A stretch of DNA of 60,000 nt from Antedon mediterranea (taxonomy: Eukaryota; Echinodermata; Crinoidea; Comatulida; Antedonidae): positions 12,317,001-12,377,000 of the forward strand of contig NC_092680.1 in NCBI RefSeq assembly GCF_964355755.1. Reading direction: 5' to 3'. Below are positions 26,501 through 41,200 of the stretch, piece by piece. The notes below the pieces were generated by a model. The model did no database searches. It was not told the DNA's origin and worked only from the letters and a program-made list of their open reading frames with translations. Position 1 is the first letter of the stretch, and each line of letters begins with the position of its first letter. The position numbers and the translations under genes are program-made.

Positions 26501-28884
26501 AGATCAGCAAGAGAGATAGATCAGCGAGAGAGAGATAGATAGATCAGCGAGAGAGAGAGAGATAGATCAGCAAGAGAGAGATAGATCAGCGAGAGAGAGA
26601 GAGATAGATCAGCGAGAGCGAGATAGATTAGCGAAAGAGATAGATCAGCGAGAGAGAGATAGATCAGTGAGAGAGAGAGATAGATCAGCGAGAAAGAGAT
26701 AGATCAGCGAGAGAGATAGATAGATCAGCGAGAGAGAGATAGATCAGCGAGAGAGAGAGAGAGAAGGAGAGAGAGAGAGAGAGATAGATCAGCGAGAGAG
26801 AGAGAGATAGATCAGCGAGAGAGAGTTAGATCAGCGAGAGAGAGATAGATCAGCGAGAGGGAGAGATAGATCAGCGAGAGAGAGATAGATCAGCGAGAGA
26901 GAGATAGATCAGCGAGAGAGAGATAGATCAGCGAGAGAGATAGATCAGCGAGAGAGAGAGATAGATCAGCGAGAGAGAGAAAGATCAGCGAGAGAGAGAT
27001 AGGTCAGCGACAGAGAGATAGATCAGCGAGAGAGATAGATCAGCGAGAGAGATAGGATCAGCGAGAGAGATATAGATCAGCGAGAGAGAGAGATCGATCA
27101 GCGAGAGAGAGAGAGATAGATCAGCGAGAGAGAGAAAGATCAGCGAGAGAGAGAGAGATAGATCAGCGAGAAAGAGATAGATCAGCGAGAGAGATAGATA
27201 GATCAGCGAGAGAGAGATAGATCAGCGAGAAAGAGAGAGAGATAGATCAGCGAGAGAGAGAGAGAGATAGATCAGCGAGAGAGAGATAGATCAGCGAGAG
27301 AGAGATAGATCAGCGAGAGGGACAGATAGATCAGCGAGAGAGAGATAGATCAGCGAGAGAGAGATAGATCAGCGAGAGAGATAGATCAGCGAGAGAGAGA
27401 TAGATCAGCGAGAGAGAGATAGATCAGCGAGAGAGAGATAGATCAGCGAGATAGAGAAAGATCTGCGAGAGAGAGATAAATCAGCGAGAGAGAGATAAAT
27501 CAGCGAGAGAGATAGATCAGCGAGAGAGAGATAGATCAGCGAGAGAGAGATAGATGAGCGAGAGAGAGATAGATCAGCGAGAGAGAGATAGATAGATCAA
27601 CGAGAGAGAGAGAGAGAGATAGATCAGCGAGAGAGAGAGATAGAGAGAGAGAGATAGATTAGCGAGAGAGAGAGAGATAGATCAGCGAGAGAGAGATAGA
27701 TCAGCGAGAGGGAGAGATAGATCAGCGAGAGAGAGATAGATCAGCGAGAAAGAGATAGATCAGCGAGAGAGAGATAGATCAGCGAGAGGGAGAGATAGAT
27801 CAGCGAGAGAGAGATAGATCAGCGAGAGAGAGATAGATCAGCGAGAGAGAGATAGACCAGCGAGAGAGAGATAGATCAGCGAGAGAGAGATAGATAGATC
27901 AGCGAGAGAGATAGATCAGCGAGAGAGAGATAGATCAGTGAGAGAGAGATAGATCAGCGAGAGAGAGATAGATTAGCGAGAGAGAGATAGATCAGCGAGA
28001 GAGAGAGAGATAGATCAGAGAGAGAGAGATAGATCAGCGAGAGAGAGATTGATCAGCGAGAGAGAGATAGATTAGCAAGAGAGAGATAGATCAGCGAGAG
28101 AGAGATAGATCAGTGAGAGAGAGATAGATCAGCGAGAGAGAGATAGATCAGCAAGAGAGATAGATCAGCGAGAGAGAGATAGATAGATCAGCGAGAGAGA
28201 GATAGATAGATCAGCGAGAGAGAGAGAGATAGATCAGCAAGAGAGAGATAGATCAGCGAGAGAGAGAGAGATAGATCAGTGAGAGAGATATAGATCAGCG
28301 AGAGAGAGATAGATCAGCGAGAGAGATATAAATCAGCGAGAGAGAGATAGATCAGCGAGATAGAGATAGATCAGCGAGAGAGAGAAAGATCAGCGAGAGA
28401 GAGATAGATCAGTGAGAGAGAGATAGATCAGCGAGAGAGAGATAGATTAGCGAGAGAGAGATAGATCAGCGAGAGAGAGAGAGATAGATCAGAGAGAGAG
28501 AGATAGATCAGTGAGAGAGAGATAGATCAGCGAGAGAGAGATAGATTAGCAAGAGAGAGATAGATCAGCGAGAGAAAGATAGATCAGCGAGAGAGAGATA
28601 GATCAGCGAGAGAGAGATAGATCAGCAAGAGAGATAGATCAGCGAGAGAGAGATAGATAGATCAGCGAGAGAGAGAGAGATAGATCAGCAAGAGAGAGAT
28701 AGATCAGCGAGAGAGAGAGAGATAGATCAGCGAGAGCGAGATAGATTAGCGAAAGAGATAGATCAGCGAGAGAGAGATAGATCAGCGAGAGAGAGAGATA
28801 GATCAGCGAGAAAGAGATAGATCAGCGAGAGAGATAGATAGATCAGCGAGAGAGAGATAGATCAGCGAGAGAGAGAGAGATAGA

Positions 28885-28927
<43 letters not shown>

Positions 28928-29944
28928 TCAGCGAGAGAGAGAGAGATAGATCAGCGAGAGAGAGTTAGATCAGCGAGAGAGAGATAGATCAGCGAGAGGG
29001 AGAGATAGATCAGCGAGAGAGAGATAGATCAGCGAGAGAGAGATAGATCAGCGAGAGAGAGATAGATCAGCGAGAGAGATAGATCAGCGAGAGAGAGAGA
29101 TAGATCAGCGAGAGAGAGAAAGATCAGCGAGAGAGAGATAGGTCAGCGACAGAGAGATAGATCAGCGAGAGAGATAGATCAGCGAGAGAGATATAGATCA
29201 GCGAGAGAGAGAGATCGATCAGCGAGAGAGAGAGAGATAGATCAGCGAGAGAGAGAGAAAGATCAGCGAGAGAGAGAGAGATAGATCAGCGAGAAAGAGA
29301 TAGATCAGCGAGAGAGATAGATAGATCAGCGAGAGAGAGATAGATCAGCGAGAAAGAGAGAGAGATAGATCAGCGAGAGAGAGAGAGAGATAGATCAGCG
29401 AGAGAGAGATAGATCAGCGAGAGAGAGATAGATCAGCGAGAGGGACAGATAGATCAGCGAGAGAGAGATAGATCAGCGAGAGAGAGATAGATCAGCGAGA
29501 GAGATAGATCAGCGAGAGAGAGATAGATCAGCGAGAGAGAGATAGATCAGCGAGAGAGAGATAGATCAGCGAGATAGAGAAAGATCTGCGAGAGAGAGAT
29601 AAATCAGCGAGAGAGAGATAAATCAGCGAGAGAGATAGATCAGCGAGAGAGAGATAGATCAGCGAGAGAGAGATAGATGAGCGAGAGAGAGATAGATCAG
29701 CGAGAGAGAGATAGATAGATCAACGAGAGAGAGAGAGAGAGATAGATCAGCGAGAGAGAGAGATAGAGAGAGAGAGATAGATTAGCGAGAGAGAGAGAGA
29801 TAGATCAGCGAGAGAGAGATAGATCAGCGAGAGGGAGAGATAGATCAGCGAGAGAGAGATAGATCAGCGAGAAAGAGATAGATCAGCGAGAGAGAGATAG
29901 ATCAGCGAGAGAGATAGATCAGCGAGAGAGAGAGATAGATCAGC
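14476..29944 (+). repeat. Giant satellite, left arm: GATAGATCAGCGAGAGAGA monomers
   Basis: About 15.5 kb of a 17-21 bp monomer with core GATAGATCAGCG and a variable GA tail. Nearly every unit carries GATC. Variants include ATAGATTAGCG, ATAGATCAGTG, ATAGATCAGCAAG, extra GATA and GGGAGA. These give higher-order order: the rare ATCTGCG tag recurs at 19763, 23359, 27461 and 29584 (last spacing 2123 bp), the GGGACAG tag at 27319 and 29442, and the AGGTCAGCGACAG tag at 27001 and 29140. A block at 24950 repeats at 25928 (978 bp). The top strand is almost all purine apart from the T and C of the core. There is no gene inside. Confidence 0.97.
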
Positions 29945-30044
29945 NNNNNNNNNNNNNNNNNNNNNNNNNNNNNNNNNNNNNNNNNNNNNNNNNNNNNNNN
30001 NNNNNNNNNNNNNNNNNNNNNNNNNNNNNNNNNNNNNNNNNNNN
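29945..30044. other. Assembly gap, 100 N
   Basis: Exactly 100 N, the usual placeholder for a gap of unknown size. The left side ends in ATAGATCAGC and the right side starts GCTGATCTAT, so the two ends are reverse complements and array orientation changes here. Confidence 0.98.
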
Positions 30045-32737
30045 GCTGATCTATCTCTCTCTCTCTCTCTCTGATCTATCTCTCTTGCTGATCTATCTCT
30101 CTCTCGCTGATCTATCTCTCTCTCTCGCTGATCTATCTCTCTTGCTGATCTACCTCTCTCTCTCGCTGATCAATCTCTCTCTCGCTGATCTATCTCTCTC
30201 TCGCTGATCAATCTCTCTCTCTCGCTGATTTATCTCTCTCTCGCTGATCTATATCTCTCTCTCTCGCTGATCTATTTCTCTCGCTGAACTATCTCTCTCT
30301 CGCTGATCTATCTCTCTCTCTCTCGCTGATCTATCTCTCTCTCTCGCTGATCTATCTATCTCTCTCTCGCTGATCTATCTCTTTCTCGCTGATCTATCTA
30401 TCTCTCAATCTCTCTCGCTGATCTATCTCTCTCTCGCTGATCTATCGCTCTCTCGCTGATCTATCTCTCTCTCGCTGATCTATCTCTCTCTCACTCGCTG
30501 ATCTATCTCTCTCTCTCGCTGATCTATCTCTCTCTCGCTGGTCTATCTCTCTCTCGCTCGCTGATCTATCTCTCTCTCGCTGATCTATCTCTCTCTCTCT
30601 CTCTGATCTATCTCTCTCTCGCTGATCTATCTCTCTCTCGCTGATCTATCTCCCTCTCTCGCTGATCTATTTCTCTCTCGCTGATCTATCTCTCTCTCGC
30701 TGATTTATCTCTCTCTCTCTCTCTCTCTCTCTCTAGCTGATCTATCTCTCCTCTCTCTCGCTGATCTATCTCTCTCTCGCTGATCTATCTCTCTCTCGCT
30801 GATCTATCTCTCTCTCTCTCTCTGATCTATCTCTCTTGCTGATCTATCTCTCTCTCTCGCTGATTTATCTCTCTCTCGCTGATCTATCTCTCTCTCGCTG
30901 ATCAATCTCTCTCTCTCTCGCTGATCTATCTCTCTCTCGCTGATCTATATCTCTCTCTCGCTGATCTATTTCTCTCGCTGAACTATCTCTCTCTCGTTGA
31001 TCTATCTCTCTCTTTCTCGCTGATCTATCTCTCTCTCTCTCTCGCTGATCTATCTATCTCTCTCTCGCTGATCTATCTCTTTCTCGCTGATCTATCTATC
31101 TCTCACTCTCTCTCGCTGATCTATCTTTTCTCTCGCTGATCTATCGCTCTCTCGCTGATCTATCTCTCTCTCGCTGATCTATATCTCTCTCTCGCTGATC
31201 TATCTCTCTCTCTCGCTGATCTATCTCTCTCTCGCTGGTCTATCTCTCTCTCGCTCGCTGATCTATCTCTCTCTCGCTGATCTATCTCTCTCTCTCTGAT
31301 CTATCTCTCTCTCGCTGATCTATCTCTCTCTCGCTGATCTATCTCCCTCTTTCGCTGATCTATCTCTCTCTCGCTGATCTATCTCTCTCTCGCTGATTTA
31401 TCTCTTTCTCTCTCTCTCTCTCTAGCTGATCTATCTCTCTCTCTCTCTCTCGCTGATCTATCTCTCTCTCACTGATCTATCTCTTTCTCGCTGATCTATC
31501 TCTCTCTCTCTCTCTCTGATCTATCTCTCTTGCTGATCTATCTCTCTCTCGCTGATCTATCTCTCTCTCGCTGATCTATCTCTCTCTCGCTGATCTATCT
31601 CTCTCTCTCGCTGATCTATCTCTCTCTCTCTCTCCCTCTCTTTTCTATCTGTCTCTCTGTCGCTGATCTATCTCTCTCTCTCGCTGATCTCTCTCTCTCT
31701 CTCTCTCTCTCCCCCTCTCTCTCTCGCTGATCTATCTCTCTCTCTCTTTCTCTCGCTGATCTATCTCACTTTCTCTCTCTCTCTCTCTCGCTGATCTATC
31801 TCTCTCTCTCGCTGATCTATCTCTCTCCATCTCTCTCTCTCTCTCGCTGATCTATCTCTCTCTCTCTCTCTCTCTCTCGCTGATCTATCTCTCTCTCACT
31901 CTCTCTCGCTGATCTATCTCTCTCTCTCTCTCTCGCTGATCTATCTCTCTCTCTCGCTGATCTATCTCTCTCTCGCTGATCTATCTCTCTCGCTGATCTA
32001 TCTCTCTCTCTCTCTCGCTGATCTATCTCTCTCTCTCGCTGATCTATCTCTCTCTCGCTGATCTATCTCTCTCTCGCTGATCTATCTCTCTCTCTCTCTC
32101 TCTGATCTATCTCTCTTGCTGATCTATCTCTCTCTCGCTGATCTATCTCTCTCTCTCCTGATCTATCTCTCTTGCTGATCTACCTCTCTCTCTCGCTGAT
32201 CAATCTCTCTCTCGCTGATCTATCTCTCTCTCGCTGATCAATCTCTCTCTCTCTCGCTGATTTATCTCTCTCTCGCTGATCTATATCTCTCTCTCTCGCT
32301 GATCTATTTCTCTCGCTGAACTATCTCTCTCTCGCTGATCTATCTCTCTCTCTCTCGCTGATCTATCTCTCTCTCTCGCTGATCTATCTATCTCTCTCTC
32401 GCTGATCTATCTCTTTCTCGCTGATCTATCTATCTCTCAATCTCTCTCGCTGATCTATCTCTCTCTCGCTGATCTATCGCTCTCTCCGCTGATCTATCTC
32501 TCTCTCGCTGATCTATCTCTCTCTCACTCGCTGATCTATCTCTCTCTCTCGCTGATCTATCTCTCTCTCGCTGGTCTATCTCTCTCTCGCTCGCTGATCT
32601 ATCTCTCTCTCGCTGATCTATCTCTCTCTCTCTCTCTGATCTATCTCTCTCTCGCTGATCTATCTCTCTCTCGCTGATCTATCTCCCTCTCTCGCTGATC
32701 TATTTCTCTCTCGCTGATCTATCTCTCTCTCGCTGAT

Positions 32738-32769
<32 letters not shown>

Positions 32770-35299
32770 AGCTGATCTATCTCTCTCTCTCTCTCGCTGA
32801 TCTATCTCTCTCTCGCTGATCTATCTCTCTCTCGCTGATCTATCTCTCTCTCTCTCTCTGATCTATCTCTCTTGCTGATCTATCTCTCTCTCTCGCTGAT
32901 TTATCTCTCTCTCGCTGATCTATCTCTCTCGCTGATCAATCTCTCTCTCTCTCGCTGATCTATCTCTCTCTCGCTGATCTATATCTCTCTCTCGCTGATC
33001 TATTTCTCTCGCTGAACTATCTCTCTCTCGTTGATCTATCTCTCTCTTTCTCGCTGATCTATCTCTCTCTCTCTCTCGCTGATCTATCTATCTCTCTCTC
33101 GCTGATCTATCTCTTTCTCGCTGATCTATCTATCTCTCACCTCTCTCTCGCTGATCTATCTTTCTCTCGCTGATCTATCGCTCTCTCGCTGATCTATCTC
33201 TCTCTCGCTGATCTATATCTCTCTCTCGCTGATCTATCTCTCTCTCTCGCTGATCTATCTCTCTCTCGCTGGTCTATCTCTCTCTCGCTCGCTGATCTAT
33301 CTCTCTCTCGCTGATCTATCTCTCTCTCTCTGATCTATCTCTCTCTCGCTGATCTATCTCTCTCTCGCTGATCTATCTCCCTCTTTCGCTGATCTATCTC
33401 TCTCTCGCTGATCTATCTCTCTCTCGCTGATTTATCTCTTTCTCTCTCTCTCTCTCTAGCTGATCTATCTCTCTCTCTCTCTCTCGCTGATCTATCTCTC
33501 TCTCACTGATCTATCTCTTTCTCGCTGATCTATCTCTCTCTCTCTCTCTCTGATCTATCTCTCTTGCTGATCTATCTCTCTCTCGCTGATCTATCTCTCT
33601 CTCTCGCTGATCTATCTCTCTCTCGCTGATCTATCTCTCTCTCTCGCTGATCTATCTCTCTCTCTCTCTCCCTCTCTTTTCTATCTGTCTCTCTGTCGCT
33701 GATCTATCTCTCTCTCTCGCTGATCTATCTCTCTCTCTCTCTCTCGCTGATCTATCTCTCTTTCGCTGATCTATCTCTCTCTCGCTGATCTATCTCTCTC
33801 TCTCTCTCTCGCTGATCTATCGCTCTCTCGCTGATCTATCTCTCTCTCTCTCTCGCTGATCTATCTCTCCCTCTCTCGCTGATCTATCTCTCTCTCGCTG
33901 ATCTATCTCTCTCTCGCTGATCTATCTCTCTCTCGCTGATCTATCTCTCTCTCTCTCTCGCTGATCTATCTCTCAATCGCTGATCTATCTCTCTCTCTCG
34001 CTGATCTATCTCTCTCTCGCTGATTAATCTCTCTCTCTCTCTCGCTGATCTATCTCTCTCTCTCGCTGATCTTTATATCTCTCTCTCTCGCTGATCTATT
34101 TCTCTCGCTGAACTATCTCTCTCTCGCTGATCTATCTCTCTCTCTCTCGCTGATCTATCTCTCTCTCTCTCGCTGATCTATCTATCTCTCTCTCGCTGAT
34201 CTATCTCTTTCTCGCTGATCTATCTATCTCTCACTCTCTCTCGCTGATCTATCTCTCTCTCGCTGATCTATCGCTCTCTCGCTGATCTATCTCTCTCTCG
34301 CTGATCTATCTCTCTCTCTCTCGCTGATCTATCTCTCTCTCTCGCTGATCTATCTCTCTCTCGCTGGTCTATCTCTCTCTCGCTCGCTGATCTATCTCTC
34401 TCTCGCTGATCTATCTCTCTCTCTCTCTGATCTATCTCTCTCTCGCTGATCTATCTCTCTCTCCCTGATCTATCTCCCTCTCTCGCTGATCTATCTCTCT
34501 CTCGCTGATCTATCTCTCTCTCGCTGATTTATCTCTCTCTCTCTCTCTCTCTCTCTCTAGCTGATCTATCTCTCTCTCTCTCTCGCTGATCTATCTCTCT
34601 CTCGCTGATCTATCTCTCTCTCGCTGATCTATCTCTCTCTCTCTCTCTGATCTATCTCTCTTGCTGATCTTTCTCTCTCTCTCGCTGATTTATCTCTCTC
34701 TCGCTGATCTATCTCTCTCTCGCTGATCAATCTCTCTCTCTCGCTGATCTATCTCTCTCTCGCTGATCTATATCTCTCTCTCTCGCTGATCTATTTCTCT
34801 CGCTGAACTATCTCTCTCTCGTTGATCTATCTCTCTCTCTCTCGCTGATCTATCTCTCTCTCTCTCTCGCTGATCTATCTATCTCTCTCTCGCTGATCTA
34901 TCTCTTTCTCGCTTTTCTATCTATCTCTCACTCTCTCTCGCTGATCTATCTTTCTCTCGCTGATCTATCGCTCTCTCGCTGATCTATCTCTCTCTCGCTG
35001 ATCTATCTCTCTCTCTCGCTGATCTATCTCCCTCTCTCGATGATCTATCTCTCTCTCGCTGATCTATCTCTCTCTCGCTGATTTATCTCTTTCTCTCTCT
35101 CTCTCTCTAGCTGATCTATCTCTCTCTCTCTCTCGCTGATCTATCTCTCTCTCGCTGATCTATCTCTTTCTCGCTGATCTATCTCTCTCTCTCTCTCTCT
35201 CTGATCTATCTCTCTTGCTGATCTATCTCTCTCTCGCTGATCTATCTCTCTCTCGCTGATCTATCTCTCTCTCGCTGATCTATCTCTCTCTCTCGCTGA

Positions 35300-35335
<36 letters not shown>

Positions 35336-36051
35336 CTATCTGTCTCTCTGTCGCTGATCTATCTCTCTCTCTCGCTGATCTATCTCTCTCTCTCTCTCGC
35401 TGATCTATCTCTCTCTCGCTGATCTATCTCTCTCTCGCTGATCTATCTCTCTCTCTCTCTCTCGCTTATCTATCGCTCTCTCGCTGATCTATCTCTCTCT
35501 CTCTCTCGCTGATCTATCTCTCCCTCTCTCGCTGATCTATCTCTCTCTCGCTGATCTATCTCTCTCTCTCGCTGATCTATCTCTCTCTCGCTGATCTATC
35601 TCTCTCTCGCTGATCTATCTCTCTCTCTCTCGCTGATCTAACTCTCAATCGCTGATCTATCTCTCTCTCTCGCTGATCTATCTCTTTCTCGCTGATTAAT
35701 CTCTCTCTCTCTCTCTCGCTGATCTATCTCTCTCTCGCTGATCTATATCTCTCTCTCTCTCTCGCTGATCTACCTCTCTCGCTGAACTATCTCTCTCTCG
35801 CTGATCTATCTCTCTCTCTCTCGCTGATCTATCTCTCTCTCTCTCTCTCTCGCTGATCTATCTATCTCTCTCTCGCTGATCTATCTCTTTCTCGCTGATC
35901 TATCTATCTCTCACTCTCTCTCTCGCTGATCTATCTCTCTCTCGCTGATCTATCGCTCTCTCGCTGATCTATCTCTCTCTCGCTGATCTATCTCTCTCTC
36001 TCTCGCTGATCTATCTCTCTCTCTCGCTGATCTATCTCTCTCTCTCGTTGG

Positions 36052-36082
<31 letters not shown>

Positions 36083-36350
36083 AGCTGATCTATCTCTCTC
36101 TCTGTCGCTGATCTATCTCTCTCTCGCTGATCTATCTCTCTCTCGCTGATCTATCTATCTCTCTCTCTCTCTCTGATCTATCTCTCTTGCTGATCTATCT
36201 CTCTCTCGCTGATCTATCTCTCTCTCGCTGATCTATCTCTCTCTCTCTCTGATCTATCTCTCTCTCGCTGATCTATCTCTCTCTCGCTGATCTATCTCCC
36301 TCTCTCGCTGATCTATCTCTCTCTCGCTGATCTATCTCTCTCTCGCTGAT

Positions 36351-36401
<51 letters not shown>

Positions 36402-38186
36402 GCTGATCTATCTCTCTCTCTCTCTCTCGCTGATCTATCTCTCTCTCGCTTATCTATCTCTCTCTCGCTGATCTATCTCTCTCTCTCTCTGATCTATCTC
36501 TCTTGCTGATCTATCTCTCTCTCTCGCTGATTTATCTCTCTCTCGCTGATCTATCTCTCTCTCGCTGATCAATCTCTCTCTCTCTCGCTGATCTACCTCT
36601 CTCTCGCTGATCTATATCTCTCTCTCTCGCTGATCTATTTCTCTCGCTGAACTATCTCTCTCTCGCTGATCTATCTCTCTCTCTCTCGCTGATCTATCTC
36701 TCTCTCTCTCTCTCGCTGATCTATCTATCTCTCTCTCGCTGATCTATCTCTTTCTCGCTGATCTATCTATCTCTCACTCTCTCTCGCTGATCTATCTTTC
36801 TCTCGCTGATCTATCGCTCTCTCGCTGATCTATCTCTCTCTCGCTGATCTATCTCTCTCTCTCGCTGATCTATCTCTCTCTCTCGCTGATCTATCTCTCT
36901 CTCGCTGGTCTATCTCTCTCTCGCTCGCTGATCTATCTCTCTCTCGCTGATCTATCGCTCTCTCGCTGATCTATCTCTCTCTCGCTGATCTATCTCTCTC
37001 TCTCGCTGATCTATCTCTCTCTCTCGCTAATCTATCTCTCTCTCGCTGGTCTATCTCTCTCTCGCTGATTTATCTCTTTCTCTCTCTCTCTCTCTAGCTG
37101 ATCTATCTCTCTCTCTCTCTCTCTCGCTGATCTATCTCTCTCTCGCTGATCTATCTCTTTCTCGCTGATCTATCTCTCTCTCTCTCTCTCTCTGATCTAT
37201 CTCTCTTGCTGATCTATCTCTCTCTCGCTGATCTATCTCTCTCTCGCTGATCTATCTCTCTCTCGCTGATCTATCTCTCTCTCTCGCTGATCTATCTCTC
37301 TCTCTCTCTCTCTGTTCTATCTGTCTCTCTGTCGCTGATCTATCTCTCTCTCTCGCTGATCTATCTCTCTATCTCTCTCTCTCGCTGATCTATCTCTCTC
37401 TCGCTGATCTATCTCTCTCTCGCTGATCTATCTCTCTCTCTCTCTCTCGCTGATCTATCGCTCTCTCGCTGATCTATCTCTCTCTCTCTCTCGCTGATCT
37501 ATCTCTCCCTCTCTCGCTGATCTATCTCTCTCTCGCTGATCTATCTCTCTTTCTCGCTGATCTATCTCTCTCTCGCTGATCTATCTCTCTCTCGCTGATC
37601 TATCTCTCTCTCTCTCTCGCTGATCTATCTCTCAATCGCTGATCTATCTCTCTCTCTCGCTGATCTATCTCTCTCTCGCTGATTAATCTCTCTCTCTCTC
37701 TCTCGCTGATCTATCTCTCTCTCGCTGATCTATATCTCTCTCTCGCTGATCTATTTCTCTCGCTGAACTATCTCTCTCTCGCTGATCTATCTCTCTCTCT
37801 CTCGCTGATCTATCTCTCTCTCTCTCGCTGATCTATCTATCTCTCTCTCGCTGATCTATCTCTTTCTCGCTGATCTATCTATCTCTCACTCTCTCTCGCT
37901 GATCTATCTCTCTCTCGCTGATCTATCGCTCTCTCGCTGATCTATCTCTCTCTCGCTGATCTATCTCTCTCTCTCTCGCTGATCTATCTCTCTCTCTCGC
38001 TGATCTATCTCACTCTCGCTGGTCTATCTCTCTCTCGCTCGCTGATCTATCTCTCTCTCGCTGATCTATCTCTCTCTCTCTCTGATCTATCTCTCTCTCG
38101 CTGATCTATCTCTCTCTCGCTGATCTATCTCCCTCTCTCGCTGATCTATCTCTCTCTCGCTGATCTATCTCTCTCTCGCTGATTTA

Positions 38187-38219
<33 letters not shown>

Positions 38220-39876
38220 AGCTGATCTATCTCTCTCTCTCTCTCTCGCTGATCTATCTCTCTCTCGCTGATCTATCTCTCTCTCGCTGATCTATCTCTC
38301 TCTCTCTCTCTGATCTATCTCTCTTGCTGATCTATCTCTCTCTCTCGCTGATTTATCTCTCTCTCGCTGATCTATCTCTCTCTCGCTGATCAATCTCTCT
38401 CTCTCTCGCTGATCTATCTCTCTCTCGCTGATCTATATCTCTCTCTCTCGCTGATCTATTTCTCTCGCTGAACTATCTCTCTCTCGCTGATCTATCTCTC
38501 TCTCTCTCACTGATCTATCTCTCTCTCTCTCTCTCGCTGATCTATCTATCTCTCTCTCGCTGATCTATCTCTTTCTCGCTGATCTATCTATCTCTCACTC
38601 TCTCTCGCTGATCTATCTTTCTCTCGCTGATCTATCGCTCTCTCGCTGATCTATTTCTCTCTCGCTGATCTATCTCTCTCTCTCGCTGATCTATCTCTCT
38701 CTCTCTCGCTGATCTATCTCTCTCTCGCTGGTCTATCTCTTTCTCGCTCGCTGATCTATCTCTCTCTCGCTGATCTATCTCTCTCTCTCTGATCTATCTC
38801 TCTCTCGCTGATCTATCTCTCTCTCGCTGATCTATCTCCCTCTCTCGCTGATCTATCTCTCTCTCGCTGATCTATCTCTCTCTCGCTGATTTATCTCTTT
38901 CTCTCTCTCTCTCTCTAGCTGATCTATCTCTCTCTCTCTCTCTCGCTGATCTATCTCTCTCTCGCTGATCTATCTCTTTCTCGCTGATCTATCTCTCTCT
39001 CTCTCTCTCTGATCTATCTCTCTTGCTGATCTATCTCTCTCTCGCTGATCTATCTCTCTCTCGCTGATCTATCTCTCTCTCGCTGATCTATCTCTCTCTC
39101 GCTGATCTATCTCTCTCTCTCGCTGATCTATCTCTCTCTCTCTCTCTCTCGGTTCTATCTGTCTCTCTGTCGCTGATCTATCTCTCTCTCTCGCTGATCT
39201 ATCTCTCTCTCTCTCTCTCTCTCGCTGATCTATCTCTCTCTCGCTGATCTATCTCTCTCTCGCTGATCTATCTCTCTCTCTCTCTCTCTCTGATCTATCG
39301 CTCTCTCGCTGATCTATCTCTCTCTCTCTCTCGCTGATCTATCTCTCCCTCTCTCGCTGATCTATCTCTCTCTCGCTGATCTATCTCTCTCTCTCGCTGA
39401 TCTATCTCTCTCTCGCTGATCTATCTCTCTCTCGCTGATCTATCTCTCTCTCTCTCGCTGATCTATCTCTCAATCGCTGATCTATCTCTCTCTCTCGCTG
39501 ATCTATCTCTCTCTCGCTGATTAATCTCTCTCTCTCTCTCGCTTATCTATCTCTCTCTCGCTGATCTATATCTCTCTCTCTCTCGCTGATCTACCTCTCT
39601 CGCTGAACTATCTCTCTCTCGCTGATCTATCTCTCTCTCTCTCTCGCTGATCTATCTCTCTCTCTCTCTCTCTCTCGCTGATCTATCTATCTCTCTCTCG
39701 CTGATCTATCTCTTTCTCGCTGATCTATCTATCTCTCACTCTCTCTCTCGCTGATCTATCTCTCTCTCGCTGATCTATCGCTCTCTCGCTGATCTATCTC
39801 TCTCTCGCTGATCTATCTCTCTCTCTCTCGCTGATCTATCTCTCTCTCTCGCTGATCTATCTCTCTCTCTCGTTGG

Positions 39877-39907
<31 letters not shown>

Positions 39908-40598
39908 AGCTGATCTATCTCTCTCTCTGTCGCTGATCTATCTCTCTCTCGCTGATCTATCTCTCTCTCGCTGATCTATCTCTCTCTCTCTCTGATCTAT
40001 CTCTCTTGCTGATCTATCTCTCTCTCTCGCTGATCTATCTCTCTCTCGCTGATCTATCTCTCTCGCTGATCTATCTCTCTCTCTCGCTGATCTATCTCTC
40101 TCTCGCTGATCTATCTCTCTCTCGCTGATCTATCTCTCTCTCTCTCTCTCGCTGATCTATCTCTCAATCGCTGATCTATCTCTCTCTCGCTGATCTATCT
40201 CTCTCTCGCTGATTAATCTCTCTCTCTCTCTCTCGCTGATCTATCTCTCTCTCGCTGATCTATATCTCTCTCTCTCTCGCTGATCTATCTCTCTCGCTGA
40301 ACTATATCTCTCTCGCTGATCTATCTCTCTCTCTCTCGCTGATCTATCTCTCTCTCTCTCTCTCTCGCTGATCTATCTATCTCTCTCTCGCTGATCTATC
40401 TCTTTCTCGCTGATCTATCTATCTCTCACTCTCTCTCGCTGATCTATCTCTCTCTCGCTGATCTATCGCTCTCTCGCTGATCTATCTCTCTCTCGCTGAT
40501 CTATCTCTCTCTCTCTCGCTGATCTATCTCTCTCTCTCGTTGGTCTATTTCTCTCTCTCTCTCGCTGATCTATCTCTCTCTCTCGCTGATCTATCTCT

Positions 40599-40633
40599 CT
40601 CGCTGATCTATCTATCTATCTATCTCTCGCTGA

Positions 40634-40668
<35 letters not shown>

Positions 40669-41200
40669 GTTCTATCTCCCTCTCTGTCGCTGATCTATCT
40701 CTCTCTCACTGATCTATCTCTCTCTCTCTCTCGCTGATCTATCTCTCTCTCTCTCTCTCGCTGATCTATCTCTCTCTCTCTCTCTCGCTGATCTATCTCT
40801 CTCTCGCTGATCTATCTCTATCTCTCTCTCGCTGATCTATCTCTCCCTCTCTCGCTGATCTATCTCTCTCGCTAATCTCTCTCTGGCAGATCTCTCTCTC
40901 ATTGATCTCTCTCCCTGATCTCTCTCGCTGATCTCTCTCTCGCTGATCTCTCTCGCGCTGATCTCTCTCTCTCTCTCTCTCGCTGATCTCTTTCTCTCGA
41001 TGATCTGGTTCTCTCTCTCTTTCTCTCTCGCTGATCTCTCTCTCTCCCTCTCTCGCTGATTTCTCTCTCGCTCTCTCTCACTGATCTCTCTCTCGCTGAT
41101 CTCTCTCCCTCGATGATCTCTCTCTCGCTGATCTGATCTCTTTCTCCCTCTCTCTTGCTGATCTCACTCTACCTTGATGATCTCTCTCTCGCTGATCTCT
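40599..41200. repeat. Satellite variant block, first copy
   Basis: A distinctive block with CTATGTTCTATC, GGCAGATC (from 40885), TCTCGCGCTGATC and CGATGATCTGG. It recurs almost unchanged about 4038 bp later (GGCAGATC at 44923). Here it interrupts TA-containing monomers, so it marks a duplication of a whole segment that includes the array's edge-type sequence. Confidence 0.8.

Noticed and set aside
14476-29944. Satellite as a CRISPR-like array
   Set aside because: There are no unique spacers: repeats of 17-21 bp run directly into one another, in an animal genome.
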